DNA of 54,736 bases from Betaproteobacteria bacterium RIFCSPLOWO2_02_FULL_67_26 (GCA_001771935.1 MERD01000111.1:1-54736), one strand, 5' to 3'; shown: positions 37,288 to 46,783, counted from the stretch's first letter. The notes: generated by a model not told the origin, from the sequence alone. Numbers and translations: made by a program.

Positions 37288-38712
37288 TTAGTTCGCGACC
37301 CTGACGCTGCTGCGGCTTTTCAGGAAGGCCACGGCCTGGTTGAGCTCGTAGTCGTGCTTCGACACGATCTCGCCGGGCTCGGGCCGCAGCAACTTCTCGT
37401 CGAAGTCCTTCGGGCGCGGCGCGGGAGTGAAGTTGTACTGCTTGGCCGCCGCCGCCGTCGCCTTGGCCTTTTCCTCGTCCTTGGCGTTGTCGGTGAGGTG
37501 CTTCGTGAGATCGGACTCGCGCAGCTTCAGGCTGGCGACGCGCTCGCTGGCGCCGTCATCGAGGGTGATGTCCGGCAGGATGCCCCGCGCCTGGATCGAG
37601 CGGCCGTTGGGCGTGTAATAACGCGCCGTGGTGAGCTTGATCGCGGTTCTGTTGCCGAGCGGCAGTATGGTCTGCACCGACCCCTTGCCGAAAGTCGGCT
37701 GGCCCATGATCACCGCGCGCTTGTGGTCCTGCAGCGCGCCCGCGACGATCTCGGAAGCCGATGCCGAGCCCGAGTTCACCAGCACCACCATCGGCACCAT
37801 TCTCGTCTCCGGCGGGAGCTTCCTGACGTAGTCGTCCCGGACGCGGCCGCGCAGATAGTGCTCCGGGCTCGCGTTGAGCTTCATCTTGGAGTCCTCGGTG
37901 CGGCCGTCGGTGTACACCACCAGCGAGCCGGCGGGCAGGAAGGCAGCGGACACCGCCACCGCGCCGTTGAGCAGCCCTCCCGGGTCATTGCGCAGGTCGA
38001 GCACGATCCCTTTCATCGGCCCCTGGTTTTCCCTGAAGTGTTTCTCGAGCGCGCGCGCGAGCGCCTCGCCGGTGTGCTCCTGGAACTGGCTCACGCGGAA
38101 ATAGGCGTAGCCCGGCTCGAGCAGCTTCGCCTTGACGCTCTGGATCTTGATCACGGACCGCGTCAGCGTCACCACGATCGGCTTCGGCTCGCCCTTGCGC
38201 ACGAGGGTGATCGTGATCTGGCTGTTGGGCTTGCCGCGCATGCGCTTCACCGCCTCGTTCAGCGTCATGCCCTTGACCGAAGTATCGTCGAGCTTGACGA
38301 TGAGGTCGCCGGGCTTCAGCCCCGCGCGCGCGGCCGGCGTGTCGTCGATCGGCGCGATCACCTTGACGAAGCCGTCCTCCATGCCGACCTCGATGCCGAG
38401 CCCGCCGAATTCGCCCTGCGTGCCGACCTGCAGTTCCTTGAACGCTTCCTGGTCGAGATAGGCGGAGTGCGGATCGAGCCCGGTCAGCATCCCGTTGATC
38501 GCCTCGGTGATGAGTTTCTTGTCGTCCACCGGCTCGACGTAATCGCTCTTGACGCGGCCGAACACTTCGGTGAACGCGCGCAGTTCCTCGATCGGCAGCG
38601 GCGCGGCGGTCGTCGCCCCTTTCTGCGCCACCGCGGAATAGTTGAGGCTGACCGCGATGCCCACCAGCACGCCGACGACCAGTAATCCGATTTGCTGCAG
38701 CTTGTTGCTCAT
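37288..38712 (-). CDS. ctpA: Carboxy-terminal processing peptidase (S41 family)
   Basis: Periplasmic serine protease of 474 residues: N-terminal membrane anchor (LLVVGVLVGIAVSL), PDZ domain (about 100-180; GGLGIEVGMEDGFVKVI) and S41 catalytic domain with the nucleophile in NSGSASASEIVAGAL and the Lys in FGKGSVQ. Ctp proteases cleave C-terminal tails and, in Pseudomonas and E. coli (Prc), murein hydrolases; its place next to envC suggests control of peptidoglycan hydrolysis, which is inference. An array of three heptamers lies in its leader. Confidence 0.95.
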   Translation of the reverse strand: MSNKLQQIGLLVVGVLVGIAVSLNYSAVAQKGATTAAPLPIEELRAFTEVFGRVKSDYVEPVDDKKLITEAINGMLTGLDPHSAYLDQEAFKELQVGTQGEFGGLGIEVGMEDGFVKVIAPIDDTPAARAGLKPGDLIVKLDDTSVKGMTLNEAVKRMRGKPNSQITITLVRKGEPKPIVVTLTRSVIKIQSVKAKLLEPGYAYFRVSQFQEHTGEALARALEKHFRENQGPMKGIVLDLRNDPGGLLNGAVAVSAAFLPAGSLVVYTDGRTEDSKMKLNASPEHYLRGRVRDDYVRKLPPETRMVPMVVLVNSGSASASEIVAGALQDHKRAVIMGQPTFGKGSVQTILPLGNRTAIKLTTARYYTPNGRSIQARGILPDITLDDGASERVASLKLRESDLTKHLTDNAKDEEKAKATAAAAKQYNFTPAPRPKDFDEKLLRPEPGEIVSKHDYELNQAVAFLKSRSSVRVAN

Positions 38713-38731
38713 TGCCAGCTCCTGAAAACCC

Positions 38732-38752
38732 GCGAGTCGCGAGTGGCGACTA
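38732..38752. repeat. Heptamer array (word GCGAGTC), three units
   Basis: Units GCGAGTC, GCGAGTG and GCGACTA lie in the 45-base gap between ctpA and envC. Related in sequence to the CGAGTCA word in uvrD. Confidence 0.65.
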
Positions 38753-38757
38753 TTCCT

Positions 38758-39936
38758 TCACCGAATGTCCACCCAATCCAGAGGATCGAGCGGCCGGCCC
38801 TGGTGCCGGAGTTCGAAGTATAGACCTGAATCGGCGTTGCCGCCGGTCGCGCCCACTGCCGCCACCGGGTCTCCGCCGCGGATCGGGTCCCCGACCCGCT
38901 TGTAGAGGGACTCGTTGTTGCCATAGAGGCTCATGTAAGCGTCGCCGTGGTCGACGATCAGGAGGTTGCCGAAGCCGCGCAGCCAGTCGGCGAATACCAC
39001 GCGCCCGTCGGCGACCGCGCGGACCTCTTCACCCGCCCGCGCGAGGATGAACAATCCTTTCCAGAGCACCCCGCCATCCGAACGTGGACTGCCAAACCGG
39101 TTCGCAAGTTCCCCGCGGACCGGAAGATTGAGCCTGCCCTTCAGCTCGAGGAAGGGGCTGTCCCCCGCGGAGGATTTCGGCACGCGCTCGTTTCTCAGCC
39201 GGGGCGCGGGCTTTGCGCGCGCCACCAGCCGCGCCAGGCGCTCTACCAGCCGCGTGAGCCGGGTCTCGTCGCGTTTCAGCGTGCCGATTTCGCGCCGCTG
39301 GCGCTGGATGTCGCGCGAGATGCGGGTAAGCAGCTGGTTGCGCGCGCGCTTCTCGCGCTCGAGGCGGGCGCGTTGCGCCTTGTTCTCGGCCGTTATCGCG
39401 GCAAGCTCGGCCGCCTTTTCACCCGCTTCCCGCGCAAGCTGCCGGAGCTGCGCGAGGCTCGCGCGCGTATCCGCGATCAATCGGGCGCGCGCCCGGGACA
39501 CGTAGCTGAAATAATGCAGGCGGCGGGCGATCTCGTTCGGGTCCTCGCGGTTGAGGAGGAGCTTCAGCGGCTCGAGCTGCCCGCCGAGGTACTGCCGGTA
39601 GAGCAGGTCCGCCAGCAGCGCGTGTTGCGCCTTCAGCGCGTCCTCGCGCCGGCGCGATTCGGCGCCCAGCGCCGCGATCTGCTTCCTGGCTTCCCGTGAC
39701 TGGATGCCCAGTTCGCGCAGCGCGCGGTTGGCCTCGGAAATCCCGCGCTCGGACTCGCGCAGGCCGTCGGCGGCCTCGTTCTTCGACTCCTCGGCTTCGG
39801 CGAGGCCTCTTTGCAGCGCCTCGATGCGACTGCGCAATTCGCGCAGTTCCTTCTCGCTCGCGCCTGGCGCCGCGGTTTCGGCCGCCGGGCTCGCGAGCAG
39901 CAGGAGGAGCAGGACGCCGGTGGCGCGGGCGATCAC
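38758..39936 (-). CDS. envC: EnvC-like murein hydrolase activator
   Basis: Periplasmic activator of amidases at the division site. 392 residues: short signal peptide (GVLLLLLLASPAAE), two long coiled-coil helices (about 30-230) and a C-terminal LytM/M23 domain (about 270-392). The metal-binding residues are degenerate (SLYGNNESL instead of an H-x-H, and GLYFELRHQG), as in true EnvC, so it should activate rather than cut. It starts at a GTG overlapping the gpmI stop (GTGA). Confidence 0.9.
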   Translation of the reverse strand: MIARATGVLLLLLLASPAAETAAPGASEKELRELRSRIEALQRGLAEAEESKNEAADGLRESERGISEANRALRELGIQSREARKQIAALGAESRRREDALKAQHALLADLLYRQYLGGQLEPLKLLLNREDPNEIARRLHYFSYVSRARARLIADTRASLAQLRQLAREAGEKAAELAAITAENKAQRARLEREKRARNQLLTRISRDIQRQRREIGTLKRDETRLTRLVERLARLVARAKPAPRLRNERVPKSSAGDSPFLELKGRLNLPVRGELANRFGSPRSDGGVLWKGLFILARAGEEVRAVADGRVVFADWLRGFGNLLIVDHGDAYMSLYGNNESLYKRVGDPIRGGDPVAAVGATGGNADSGLYFELRHQGRPLDPLDWVDIR

Positions 39937-41462
39937 GTGAAGGCGATGAGCGGCTTTCCGGTCATTTGCGGCGGCTGCGGCAGGCCCATCATCGCGAGCA
40001 GCGTGGGGGCCACGTCCTGAAGCGCGCCGCGGTTGGCGATTTTCGCCTTGCGGCCGACGTAGAGCAGCGGCACCAGGTTCAACGTGTGCGCGGTATGAGC
40101 CTGCTGCGTCGCCGGGTCGAGCATGGTCTCCGCGTTGCCGTGGTCGGCGGTAATCAGCACCTCGCCTCCGATTTCCCGCATCGCCGGGACCACGCGCCCG
40201 ATGCATTCGTCGAGCACCTCGATCGCGCGGGTGGCGGCAGCGAGATTGCCCGTGTGGCCCACCATGTCGCCGTTGGCGAAATTGCAGATCATGGCGTCGT
40301 ACTTGCGGCTCGCGATCGCCTCCACCAGCCGGTCCGTGACCTCGTGGGCGCTCATCTCGGGCTTGAGATCGTAGGTGGCGACCCTGGGCGAGGGCACGAG
40401 GATCCGGTCCTCGCCGGCGTACGGCGTTTCGACGCCGCCGTTGAAGAAGTAGGTGACGTGCGCGTACTTCTCGGTTTCCGCGATGCGCAGTTGCCTGAGT
40501 CCGTTCGCGGAGAGATATTCGCCGAAGCCGCCCGCCACGCTCTGGGGCGGGAAAGCGGCCGGGAGGTGGGCGAAATCCTCGCCGTAGCTCGTGAGGGTGG
40601 TGAAGCAGCCCAGCTTCGGACAGTGCCCGCGCGCGAAATCCTTGAAAGCGGGATCGGTGAGGGCCCGCGTGAGCTGGCGGGCGCGGTCGGCGCGGAAGTT
40701 CATGTACACGACGGCATCGCCGTCGCTCATGCGCGCCGGCTCGCCGATAACGGTCGCCTTGACGAACTCGTCGGACTCGCCACGCTTGTAGGCAGCGTGC
40801 AACCCCGCGACCGCAGTCGCGGCGCGATGCTCCGCGCTTCCCTGGACGATGAGATCGTAGGCGGACTTGACGCGCTCCCAGCGGTTGTCGCGGTCCATCG
40901 CGTAATAGCGGCCGCAGATCGACGCGATGCGGCCGGTCTTGAGATCGCGGCATTTGTTCTCCAGCGCCGCGAGCGAGGACTCGGCGCTCCTGGGAGGCGT
41001 ATCTCGGCCGTCCAGAAAAGCGTGCAATCGCACATCATTCAGGCCCGCGCGCGCCGCCATCTCGAGCATGGCGTGAATCTGCGTTTCGTGGCTGTGCACC
41101 CCGCCGGGCGAGAGCAGTCCGAATATATGCAGCGCGCGGGCATTGCCACGGGCGGTATCCAGCGTCCTCACGAGCGCCGGATTCCTGAAGAATTCCCCGC
41201 TCTCGATGGCGTTCTCGATGCGGGTGTAATCCTGGTACACCACGCGTCCGGCGCCGATGTTCATGTGCCCGACTTCCGAGTTGCCCATCTGGGCTTTCGG
41301 CAGTCCCACCCATTTCTCGGAGGCGTCGATGACGGCGTGCGGGCAGGTCTGCCACAGGACGTTCCAGTGCGGCTTGCGCGCCTGGCAGATGGCGTTGTGC
41401 TCGCATTCCTCGCGGTAGCCGAAACCGTCGAGTATGATCAGCAGAACGGGTGTGACCTTCAT
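39933..41462 (-). CDS. gpmI: 2,3-bisphosphoglycerate-independent phosphoglycerate mutase
   Basis: Interconverts 3- and 2-phosphoglycerate in glycolysis, using two Mn2+ and a phospho-Ser intermediate. 509 residues, family length. Features: VLLIILDGFGYRE at the start, catalytic Ser in MGNSEVGHMNIGAGRV near residue 64, and ITADHGNAE near 445. The start is only 20 bases from that of the divergent PglL-like gene, so the two promoters must overlap or lie inside the genes. Confidence 0.96.
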   Translation of the reverse strand: MKVTPVLLIILDGFGYREECEHNAICQARKPHWNVLWQTCPHAVIDASEKWVGLPKAQMGNSEVGHMNIGAGRVVYQDYTRIENAIESGEFFRNPALVRTLDTARGNARALHIFGLLSPGGVHSHETQIHAMLEMAARAGLNDVRLHAFLDGRDTPPRSAESSLAALENKCRDLKTGRIASICGRYYAMDRDNRWERVKSAYDLIVQGSAEHRAATAVAGLHAAYKRGESDEFVKATVIGEPARMSDGDAVVYMNFRADRARQLTRALTDPAFKDFARGHCPKLGCFTTLTSYGEDFAHLPAAFPPQSVAGGFGEYLSANGLRQLRIAETEKYAHVTYFFNGGVETPYAGEDRILVPSPRVATYDLKPEMSAHEVTDRLVEAIASRKYDAMICNFANGDMVGHTGNLAAATRAIEVLDECIGRVVPAMREIGGEVLITADHGNAETMLDPATQQAHTAHTLNLVPLLYVGRKAKIANRGALQDVAPTLLAMMGLPQPPQMTGKPLIAFT

Positions 41463-41482
41463 GTTTTCACGTGCGTTCCGGC

Positions 41483-43267
41483 ATGATTCTTCCTGCCGCT
41501 AATTCTAAACTATTCGCCCGCGCGAGCTTGTTTCTCATCGGGCTCGTGTGTGTGTTGCCGTTCCTGGTGTCGTACCACCGGCCGCCGCTCGCTACGTTTT
41601 ACAATGAATGGATCGCGTTTGTCCTGGGTATCGCGGCGCTTGGGGTCTGGCTCCAGAAAAGCATGTGGCGAGAAATGGAGCTGCCTGTCATCGCGCTGTT
41701 TCCGCTCTTTTATCTACTGGTGCTTCTGGCCCAGGGCGCTCTCGGGCTGGTTGCTTATTCGGAGCAAGTTACGGTTGCTGCCTACTATCTGGTATGGGCC
41801 ACTTGCCTCGTCGTGCTGGGTGCCGTCCTGCGGCGGGAGTTGGGCGCAGCGAAAATTGTCACCGCCATCGCCTGGGCCCTACTGATCGGCGCGGCACTTA
41901 GCGCAGTTGCTGCATTACTTCAACACTACGCCCCTCACAGCTTGCGGATCCTGACGATAGTTCACGGCAGTTCCGTTAGGGTCGACGGCAATCTCGCGCA
42001 ACCAACTCAATTCACCTGCTACATTACGCTAGGTCTGGCTTCGATCGCCTACCTGATTGCGGCCAACAGAATTCGAACCTTTTTCGCGGCAAGCTTCTGC
42101 GTCTTGCTGCTGCCTCCACTCGCATTGTCCGGATCGCGTAGTTCATGGTTCTATATCGCCGCAATTGTCGTCTTCGCGGCCATGCTCCGTGCTCGGAATC
42201 AGGGCGTGCCCGCTACACGGATGCTGACCTTTAGCGCTGCGCTCCTGCCCGCGTTTCTGGTTGCGAACTGGGCCGTGGGGCTCGAGTTCCTGAGAACGAG
42301 CTATGACTCAACGACGGCACTTATACGGCTGTTCGGCGAAGCACATGGACCGAGCCAGCGACTTGAGCTATTGCGCGAATCGTGGTGGATGTTCCTCCAG
42401 TCACCATGGATCGGCGTGGGCTTCAAGCAGTTCGCGTGGTTTCAGTATAAGCATCACCTGGAGTTCGGCACGAGTTCGGTCGAGCTCGATGACCACGCGC
42501 ATAACATTTTGCTGCATGTTCTGGCTGAGACAGGATTCATAGGGGCGCTGGTTCTTCTGGCGGCGGCGGGAGTGTGGCTGGCTGATGTGTGCCGCGCAAA
42601 GTTCGACCTTGAGCGTTGCCAGATTCTCACGCTGGTCGCGATCGTAGGCCTCTATAGCCTTAACGCATACCCGCTTTGGTACAGCTATTTTCTGGGCGTA
42701 ACGGCATTCCTCCTGGGGGTGGGGGCGACGCATCGCCTCACCCTCAGCCTTGAGCGCGTAGGACAGGGAGCCGCCATTCTCGTTATGGCCGGTGCATTCC
42801 TGATCGCGGCTCTGACCGTGTCTGCTTATCGCGAGTTCGAGAGAACATTTTTCCTTGTCGATGCCAACAGTGCGCAACCCCATGACACGGATAGGGTCTC
42901 AAGCGTGCTTTCGCGTTTGTATCGCGATCCGCTGCTCGTGCCGTACGTTGACCTGGCGCTGGTTTATGGCGTGCCAATAACGCGGCAGAATGCCCGCGAT
43001 CTGCTCGCACTGAACACTCGTGCAATGCGGCTTATCCCGAACTCAATCGTGATTTACCAGCAGGCGTTGGTGCTTGCGCTCAATGGCGATCGGGACAGCG
43101 CTCTTCGACAGCTGGACGCTGCAGTAACTGTCTATCCCAACGAATTGCAGAAATTTGCGCGCGAGGTGCGCGAGATGAGCAGCAGGTATCCCGAACAACT
43201 GCAACCACTTCTGGAAACGGCACAAAGCAAGATTGCGAATCTTCGCGCGCAACCTGCGACCCAATGA
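41483..43267 (+). CDS. PglL/Wzy/WaaL-type O-oligosaccharyltransferase, copy 1
   Basis: A polytopic membrane protein of 594 residues with about 12 hydrophobic helices, a Wzy_C-type (O-antigen ligase) core (GSRSSWFYIAAIVVF near 220; GVGFKQFAWFQ and LDDHAHNILLHVLAETG in the long periplasmic loop) and a C-terminal TPR-like periplasmic part. Such proteins transfer lipid-linked glycans to pilins (PglL, PilO) or to lipid A (WaaL). Nearness to the pilin operon favours pilin glycosylation, as inference. Its base composition is visibly less GC-rich than its neighbours. GTG at 41471 is an alternative start. Confidence 0.8.
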   Translation: MILPAANSKLFARASLFLIGLVCVLPFLVSYHRPPLATFYNEWIAFVLGIAALGVWLQKSMWREMELPVIALFPLFYLLVLLAQGALGLVAYSEQVTVAAYYLVWATCLVVLGAVLRRELGAAKIVTAIAWALLIGAALSAVAALLQHYAPHSLRILTIVHGSSVRVDGNLAQPTQFTCYITLGLASIAYLIAANRIRTFFAASFCVLLLPPLALSGSRSSWFYIAAIVVFAAMLRARNQGVPATRMLTFSAALLPAFLVANWAVGLEFLRTSYDSTTALIRLFGEAHGPSQRLELLRESWWMFLQSPWIGVGFKQFAWFQYKHHLEFGTSSVELDDHAHNILLHVLAETGFIGALVLLAAAGVWLADVCRAKFDLERCQILTLVAIVGLYSLNAYPLWYSYFLGVTAFLLGVGATHRLTLSLERVGQGAAILVMAGAFLIAALTVSAYREFERTFFLVDANSAQPHDTDRVSSVLSRLYRDPLLVPYVDLALVYGVPITRQNARDLLALNTRAMRLIPNSIVIYQQALVLALNGDRDSALRQLDAAVTVYPNELQKFAREVREMSSRYPEQLQPLLETAQSKIANLRAQPATQ

Positions 43268-45066
43268 TCAGCAATAGCGTGCCTCCACAAAGCGGCCCGA
43301 GCCTGACGGCGGCGCATTTCAGCCTTGCTGCGATCGGCCTGATGTGGACCCTGCCGTTCCTGCAGCCATATCACCGTCCGCCACTGACCTCCTTTTACGG
43401 TGAATGGCTTGCTCTGGCGCTGGGCTTGCTGGCGCTGACGCTCCTCGCCCGCAGGTCATACTGGCGCGCTGCACCGGTGCCGGCTGCCGCGCTGCCGCTG
43501 ATCGGTTTCGTTGCCGTGCTGGGTGTCCAGTTCGCGCTCGGGCAGGTTGCCTATGGTGGACAACCGCTCGTTGCCGCGCTTCATCTCCTGTGGGCGGCGC
43601 TGCTGATGGTTCTGGCGTGCGGTCTCCGCCGCGAGATCCATCTGAGCGGGATCGTCACGGTGCTCGCGTGGTTTCTCGTCATCGGCGGCGTCGTAGGCGC
43701 GCTCTTCGCGTTGTTGCAGCACTTTCAGATCTCGGACCTGCCCGGCACACTGATCATGCCCAAGCGCTCGGCAAACGTGTACGGCAATCTCGGGCAATAC
43801 AACCACTTTGCCAACTACAACACGCTCGCGCTCGCCTCGCTGGCCTATTTGTATGCCGCGGGCCGCCTGCATTGGGCAGGGGTTGCGGCCGGCGCAGCTC
43901 CACTGATTTTCGTGATCGGCTTGTCCGGGTCTCGCAGCGCGTTGTTGTTCCTTGCCGCCCTGATTGTCCTGGCGATCCTGTACGGGTGGCGAGGTGGCGC
44001 CGGCGGAAGACGGCTCTTCGGATGCATCGTGCTCCTGATTGCGGGATTCGCCGTTGCCCAATGGCTTGCGACCGCGCCCTGGCTCGCATCCACTGGCGGA
44101 ACGGAAACGGTGACGCAAAGGCTCGTTGCCGGCGAGGGGGGCACGGGCGCGAGAAGCGTCGCTTTTCGCCTGCAACTGGCGCGCGAAGCGTGGGGAATGT
44201 TCCTGCAGGCGCCGTTCCTTGGCGTCGGTTGGGGACAATTCCCCTGGCACGACTTCACAGAGCGGGCCCAACAGGGCAGCAACATCAGGACCTGGCCATT
44301 CAACCATGCGCACAATATCGTGTTGCAGCTGCTTGCAGAGACGGGTGTCGTCGGCGCCGCGCTGATCGTCGGCGCCGTCGTGCTCTGGCTGTGGGGCATG
44401 AGGCGCGCCACAGTGGATCTCGAGCGCTGGTGGCTGGTCGCGATTCTGAGCGTAATCGCCGTTCACAGCCTGCTCGAGCACCCGCTGTGGTTCGCCTATT
44501 TCCTCGGGATCGCCGCTGTCGCAATGGGCCTGGGTTCGGAACGGAATTTCACGATCAAGCTGGAGCGCATCGGCTCTCCGCTGGTGATCCTGGTTCTCGC
44601 CGTTGCCGGGATGTACGCCGTTTCAATACTTCTCAACTACCGGGATTTCGAGCGGCTGTTTGCTCGCGGAGGCGCGAACCCGGGAACGGTCGAGTTCACC
44701 TCGGCGCTGGCGCGCGCCTACCGGGAGCCGCTGCTGAGGCCTTATGCTGAACTGGCGATTTCGGCCAGTTTCGAGCTCGATGGCGTCCGTACGCTCGAGA
44801 AACTTGAACTCAACAGCCGCGTGATGCGCTTCGCTCCGATTGCCAGCGTCGTCTACCGGCAGGCCATGCTGCTTGCGCTGGCCGGCGAGCACGGGCCGGC
44901 AGCGCGCCAGCTCGAGCTTGCAGCGCGCGTCTATCCCGACGAGCTGCAGGCCACCATGAAGATCCTGGGAGAGCTTGCCGCGCGGCATCCCGCTGAACTG
45001 ACGCCTCTGCTAGAATTGGCGACCGCGAAATTGACGGACTGGCGCAAATCGCAGAGCGGGAAGTGA
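43264..45066 (+). CDS. PglL/Wzy/WaaL-type O-oligosaccharyltransferase, copy 2
   Basis: A 600-residue paralog of the preceding gene with the same layout: matching N-terminus (LPFLQPYHRPPLTSFYGEW against LPFLVSYHRPPLATFYNEW), GLSGSRSALLFLAAL, GVGWGQFPWHDF, FNHAHNIVLQLLAETG in the periplasmic loop, and a similar C-terminal tail. Start and previous stop overlap (ATGA), so the two are a coupled tandem pair. The GC content is closer to the genome norm than in copy 1. Pilin glycosylation is inferred; O-antigen ligation is the alternative. Confidence 0.82.
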   Translation: MISNSVPPQSGPSLTAAHFSLAAIGLMWTLPFLQPYHRPPLTSFYGEWLALALGLLALTLLARRSYWRAAPVPAAALPLIGFVAVLGVQFALGQVAYGGQPLVAALHLLWAALLMVLACGLRREIHLSGIVTVLAWFLVIGGVVGALFALLQHFQISDLPGTLIMPKRSANVYGNLGQYNHFANYNTLALASLAYLYAAGRLHWAGVAAGAAPLIFVIGLSGSRSALLFLAALIVLAILYGWRGGAGGRRLFGCIVLLIAGFAVAQWLATAPWLASTGGTETVTQRLVAGEGGTGARSVAFRLQLAREAWGMFLQAPFLGVGWGQFPWHDFTERAQQGSNIRTWPFNHAHNIVLQLLAETGVVGAALIVGAVVLWLWGMRRATVDLERWWLVAILSVIAVHSLLEHPLWFAYFLGIAAVAMGLGSERNFTIKLERIGSPLVILVLAVAGMYAVSILLNYRDFERLFARGGANPGTVEFTSALARAYREPLLRPYAELAISASFELDGVRTLEKLELNSRVMRFAPIASVVYRQAMLLALAGEHGPAARQLELAARVYPDELQATMKILGELAARHPAELTPLLELATAKLTDWRKSQSGK

Positions 45067-45092
45067 CGTGACTCGATCCCAAAGGGAATAGC

Positions 45093-45527
45093 TTGGAGCA
45101 GTTCCTGTACTTTCTGCAGAAGAGCCCGTTTCACATGCTGTTGTTTGGCCTGGCGGCGGCTTCGGGCACGATGCTCATCTGGCCGCTGGTGTCGCGGCCG
45201 TTTCGGCAGGCCCACGAAGTGGGCACGTTCGAGGCCGTGCAGCTCATCAATCGAAAGGACGCGCTGGTTCTGGACGTGCGCAATACGGGGGAGTATGCCG
45301 CCGGGCACATCGCCAACGCCAGGCACGTCCCCGAGGCGCAGCTGGCGGACCGGATGAAGGAACTCGACAAGCACAAGTCGCGCACGATCATTGTCAGCTG
45401 CGGTACCGGTTCGCGGGCCCACGTTGTGACCGGCATGTTGCGCAAGCAGGGATTTGCCGAGGTGTTTGCGTTGAAGGGCGGTGTCGCTGCGTGGCAGCAG
45501 GCGAGCCTGCCGCTCGTAAAAAGCTGA
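45093..45527 (+). CDS. Membrane-anchored rhodanese-like protein
   Basis: A 144-residue protein with an N-terminal membrane helix (FHMLLFGLAAASGTMLIWPLV) and a rhodanese domain with the active Cys in VSCGTGSRAH near residue 110. It probably handles sulfane sulfur at the inner membrane (YibN-like). It starts at TTG, supported by AAAGGGA five bases upstream and by the absence of a better start. The order rhodanese-grxC-secB-gpsA is common in beta- and gammaproteobacteria. Confidence 0.88.
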   Translation: MEQFLYFLQKSPFHMLLFGLAAASGTMLIWPLVSRPFRQAHEVGTFEAVQLINRKDALVLDVRNTGEYAAGHIANARHVPEAQLADRMKELDKHKSRTIIVSCGTGSRAHVVTGMLRKQGFAEVFALKGGVAAWQQASLPLVKS

Positions 45528-45535
45528 GCGTGGCG

Positions 45536-45811
45536 ATGGCCGAAGTCACGATGTACAGCACCGGGGTGTGCCCGTTCTGCCAGATGGCGGAGCGATTGCT
45601 GCGCTCGAAGGGCGTATCGGCCATCGCCAAGATCCGGGTCGACCTGGAACCCGGGCGGCGGGTGGAGATGATGGAAAAGACGGGGCGCCGTACCGTCCCC
45701 CAAATTTACATAGGCGAGACGCACGTTGGCGGCTACGAGGACCTTGCGGCGCTCGACCGGACTGGCAGGCTGGACGAGCTGTTGCGCGCAGGCCGGGAAG
45801 AACTCACTTAG
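45536..45811 (+). CDS. grxC: Glutaredoxin 3
   Basis: Small cytoplasmic thiol-disulfide oxidoreductase that uses glutathione. 91 residues with the redox pair Cys12/Cys15 (VCPFC), the cis-Pro motif TVPQIYIG and GGYEDL for glutathione binding. The ATG at 45536 lies eight bases past the rhodanese stop; longer starts would overlap that gene. Confidence 0.95.
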   Translation: MAEVTMYSTGVCPFCQMAERLLRSKGVSAIAKIRVDLEPGRRVEMMEKTGRRTVPQIYIGETHVGGYEDLAALDRTGRLDELLRAGREELT

Positions 45812-45822
45812 CGAGCGCCAGC

Positions 45823-46284
45823 ATGAGCGAACAGCAGCCGGTTTTCACCATCGAAAAGATCTACCTCAAGGATCTGTCGCTCGAGATCCCGAACGCGCCG
45901 CAGGTCTTCACGGAACAGGAGCCGCCGAAGATCGACATCAGGCTGCACAACGAGGTGAAGACCATCGACAACGGCATCTACGAGGTCGTCCTTACCGCCA
46001 CCGTCACCGCGAAACACAATGACAAGACGGCGTTCCTGGTCGAGGTCGCGCAAGCGGGAATTTTCCAGGCCCGCGATTTTCAGCCGCAGGACCTGGACGC
46101 GGTGGTGAACGTGGTGTGCCCCAAGAACCTGCTGCCTTATGCCCGTGAAACGGTCTCGGCCGTGCTCAGCCGGGCCGGCTTCCCGGCGGTGATCCTGCCC
46201 CACGTGGGCTTCGAGGCGATCTACCAGCAGCGGCTGCAGGAGCAGCAAGCGCAGCCGCAGGCCGGACCGCCGCCCGTGGCTTAG
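45823..46284 (+). CDS. secB: Protein-export chaperone SecB
   Basis: Tetrameric cytoplasmic chaperone that keeps preproteins unfolded and hands them to SecA. 153 residues (E. coli 155). IEKIYLKDLSLEIPNAP at the start, FLVEVAQAGIF near 67, CPKNLLPYARETVS near 105 and GFPAVILPHVGFEAIY near 125 are diagnostic. Follows grxC by 11 bases. Confidence 0.97.
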   Translation: MSEQQPVFTIEKIYLKDLSLEIPNAPQVFTEQEPPKIDIRLHNEVKTIDNGIYEVVLTATVTAKHNDKTAFLVEVAQAGIFQARDFQPQDLDAVVNVVCPKNLLPYARETVSAVLSRAGFPAVILPHVGFEAIYQQRLQEQQAQPQAGPPPVA

Positions 46285-46330
46285 CTTCACTGACCGGTAA
46301 CTCGAGACCGGAAACACACCGGACCCGCGC

Positions 46331-46777
46331 ATGGCCGCTCGTTTCGCATATTTTCTTGCCGTGGCGGCCGCGGTTCTCGCCGGACCTCATGCCGTCGCTG
46401 CCGACTTCCGCTCGGTTGCGGACGGCGCGGCCGTGCTCTATGACGCGCCCTCGGCGAAGGCCAGGAAGCTTTACGTCGTGAACCAGGGCTACCCGTTCGA
46501 GATCGTGGTGGTGGTGGAGGGCTGGAGCAAGGTACGCGACGCCAGTGGAGAGCTGATGTGGATCGAGAGCAAGCATCTCGCCGACCGGCGCACGGTGCTG
46601 GTCAAGTCGCAGCTGGCCCAGATCCGGGAGGCCGCGGATGACAATGCGCCGATGGTGTTTCAGGCCCAACAAAACGTATTGCTCGAGTTGCTGGAGGTCG
46701 CGGGAGGCTGGCTCCGCGTCCGGCATCGCGACGGCCAGGCCGGCTACGTCAGGGTGACGCAGGTCTGGGGCGCCTGA
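46331..46777 (+). CDS. SH3-like domain protein, secreted
   Basis: A 148-residue protein with a signal peptide (AYFLAVAAAVLAGPHAVAA) and two bacterial SH3-like repeats (about 25-85: AVLYDAPSAKARKLYVVNQG; about 90-148: GGWLRVRHRDGQAGYV). Such domains bind cell-wall peptides or other periplasmic ligands; the ligand is unknown. It sits between secB and gpsA as in related genomes. Confidence 0.85.
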   Translation: MAARFAYFLAVAAAVLAGPHAVAADFRSVADGAAVLYDAPSAKARKLYVVNQGYPFEIVVVVEGWSKVRDASGELMWIESKHLADRRTVLVKSQLAQIREAADDNAPMVFQAQQNVLLELLEVAGGWLRVRHRDGQAGYVRVTQVWGA

Positions 46778-46783
46778 GCTTAG

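Noticed and set aside
38758-40953. EnvC fused to a long upstream frame
   Set aside because: The upstream 339 codons are gpmI read in another phase on the same strand; the GTG overlapping the gpmI stop is the natural start.
46285-46325. Short ACCGG-containing repeats between secB and the SH3 gene
   Set aside because: The units do not keep a constant 7-base spacing and are too few to separate from chance.
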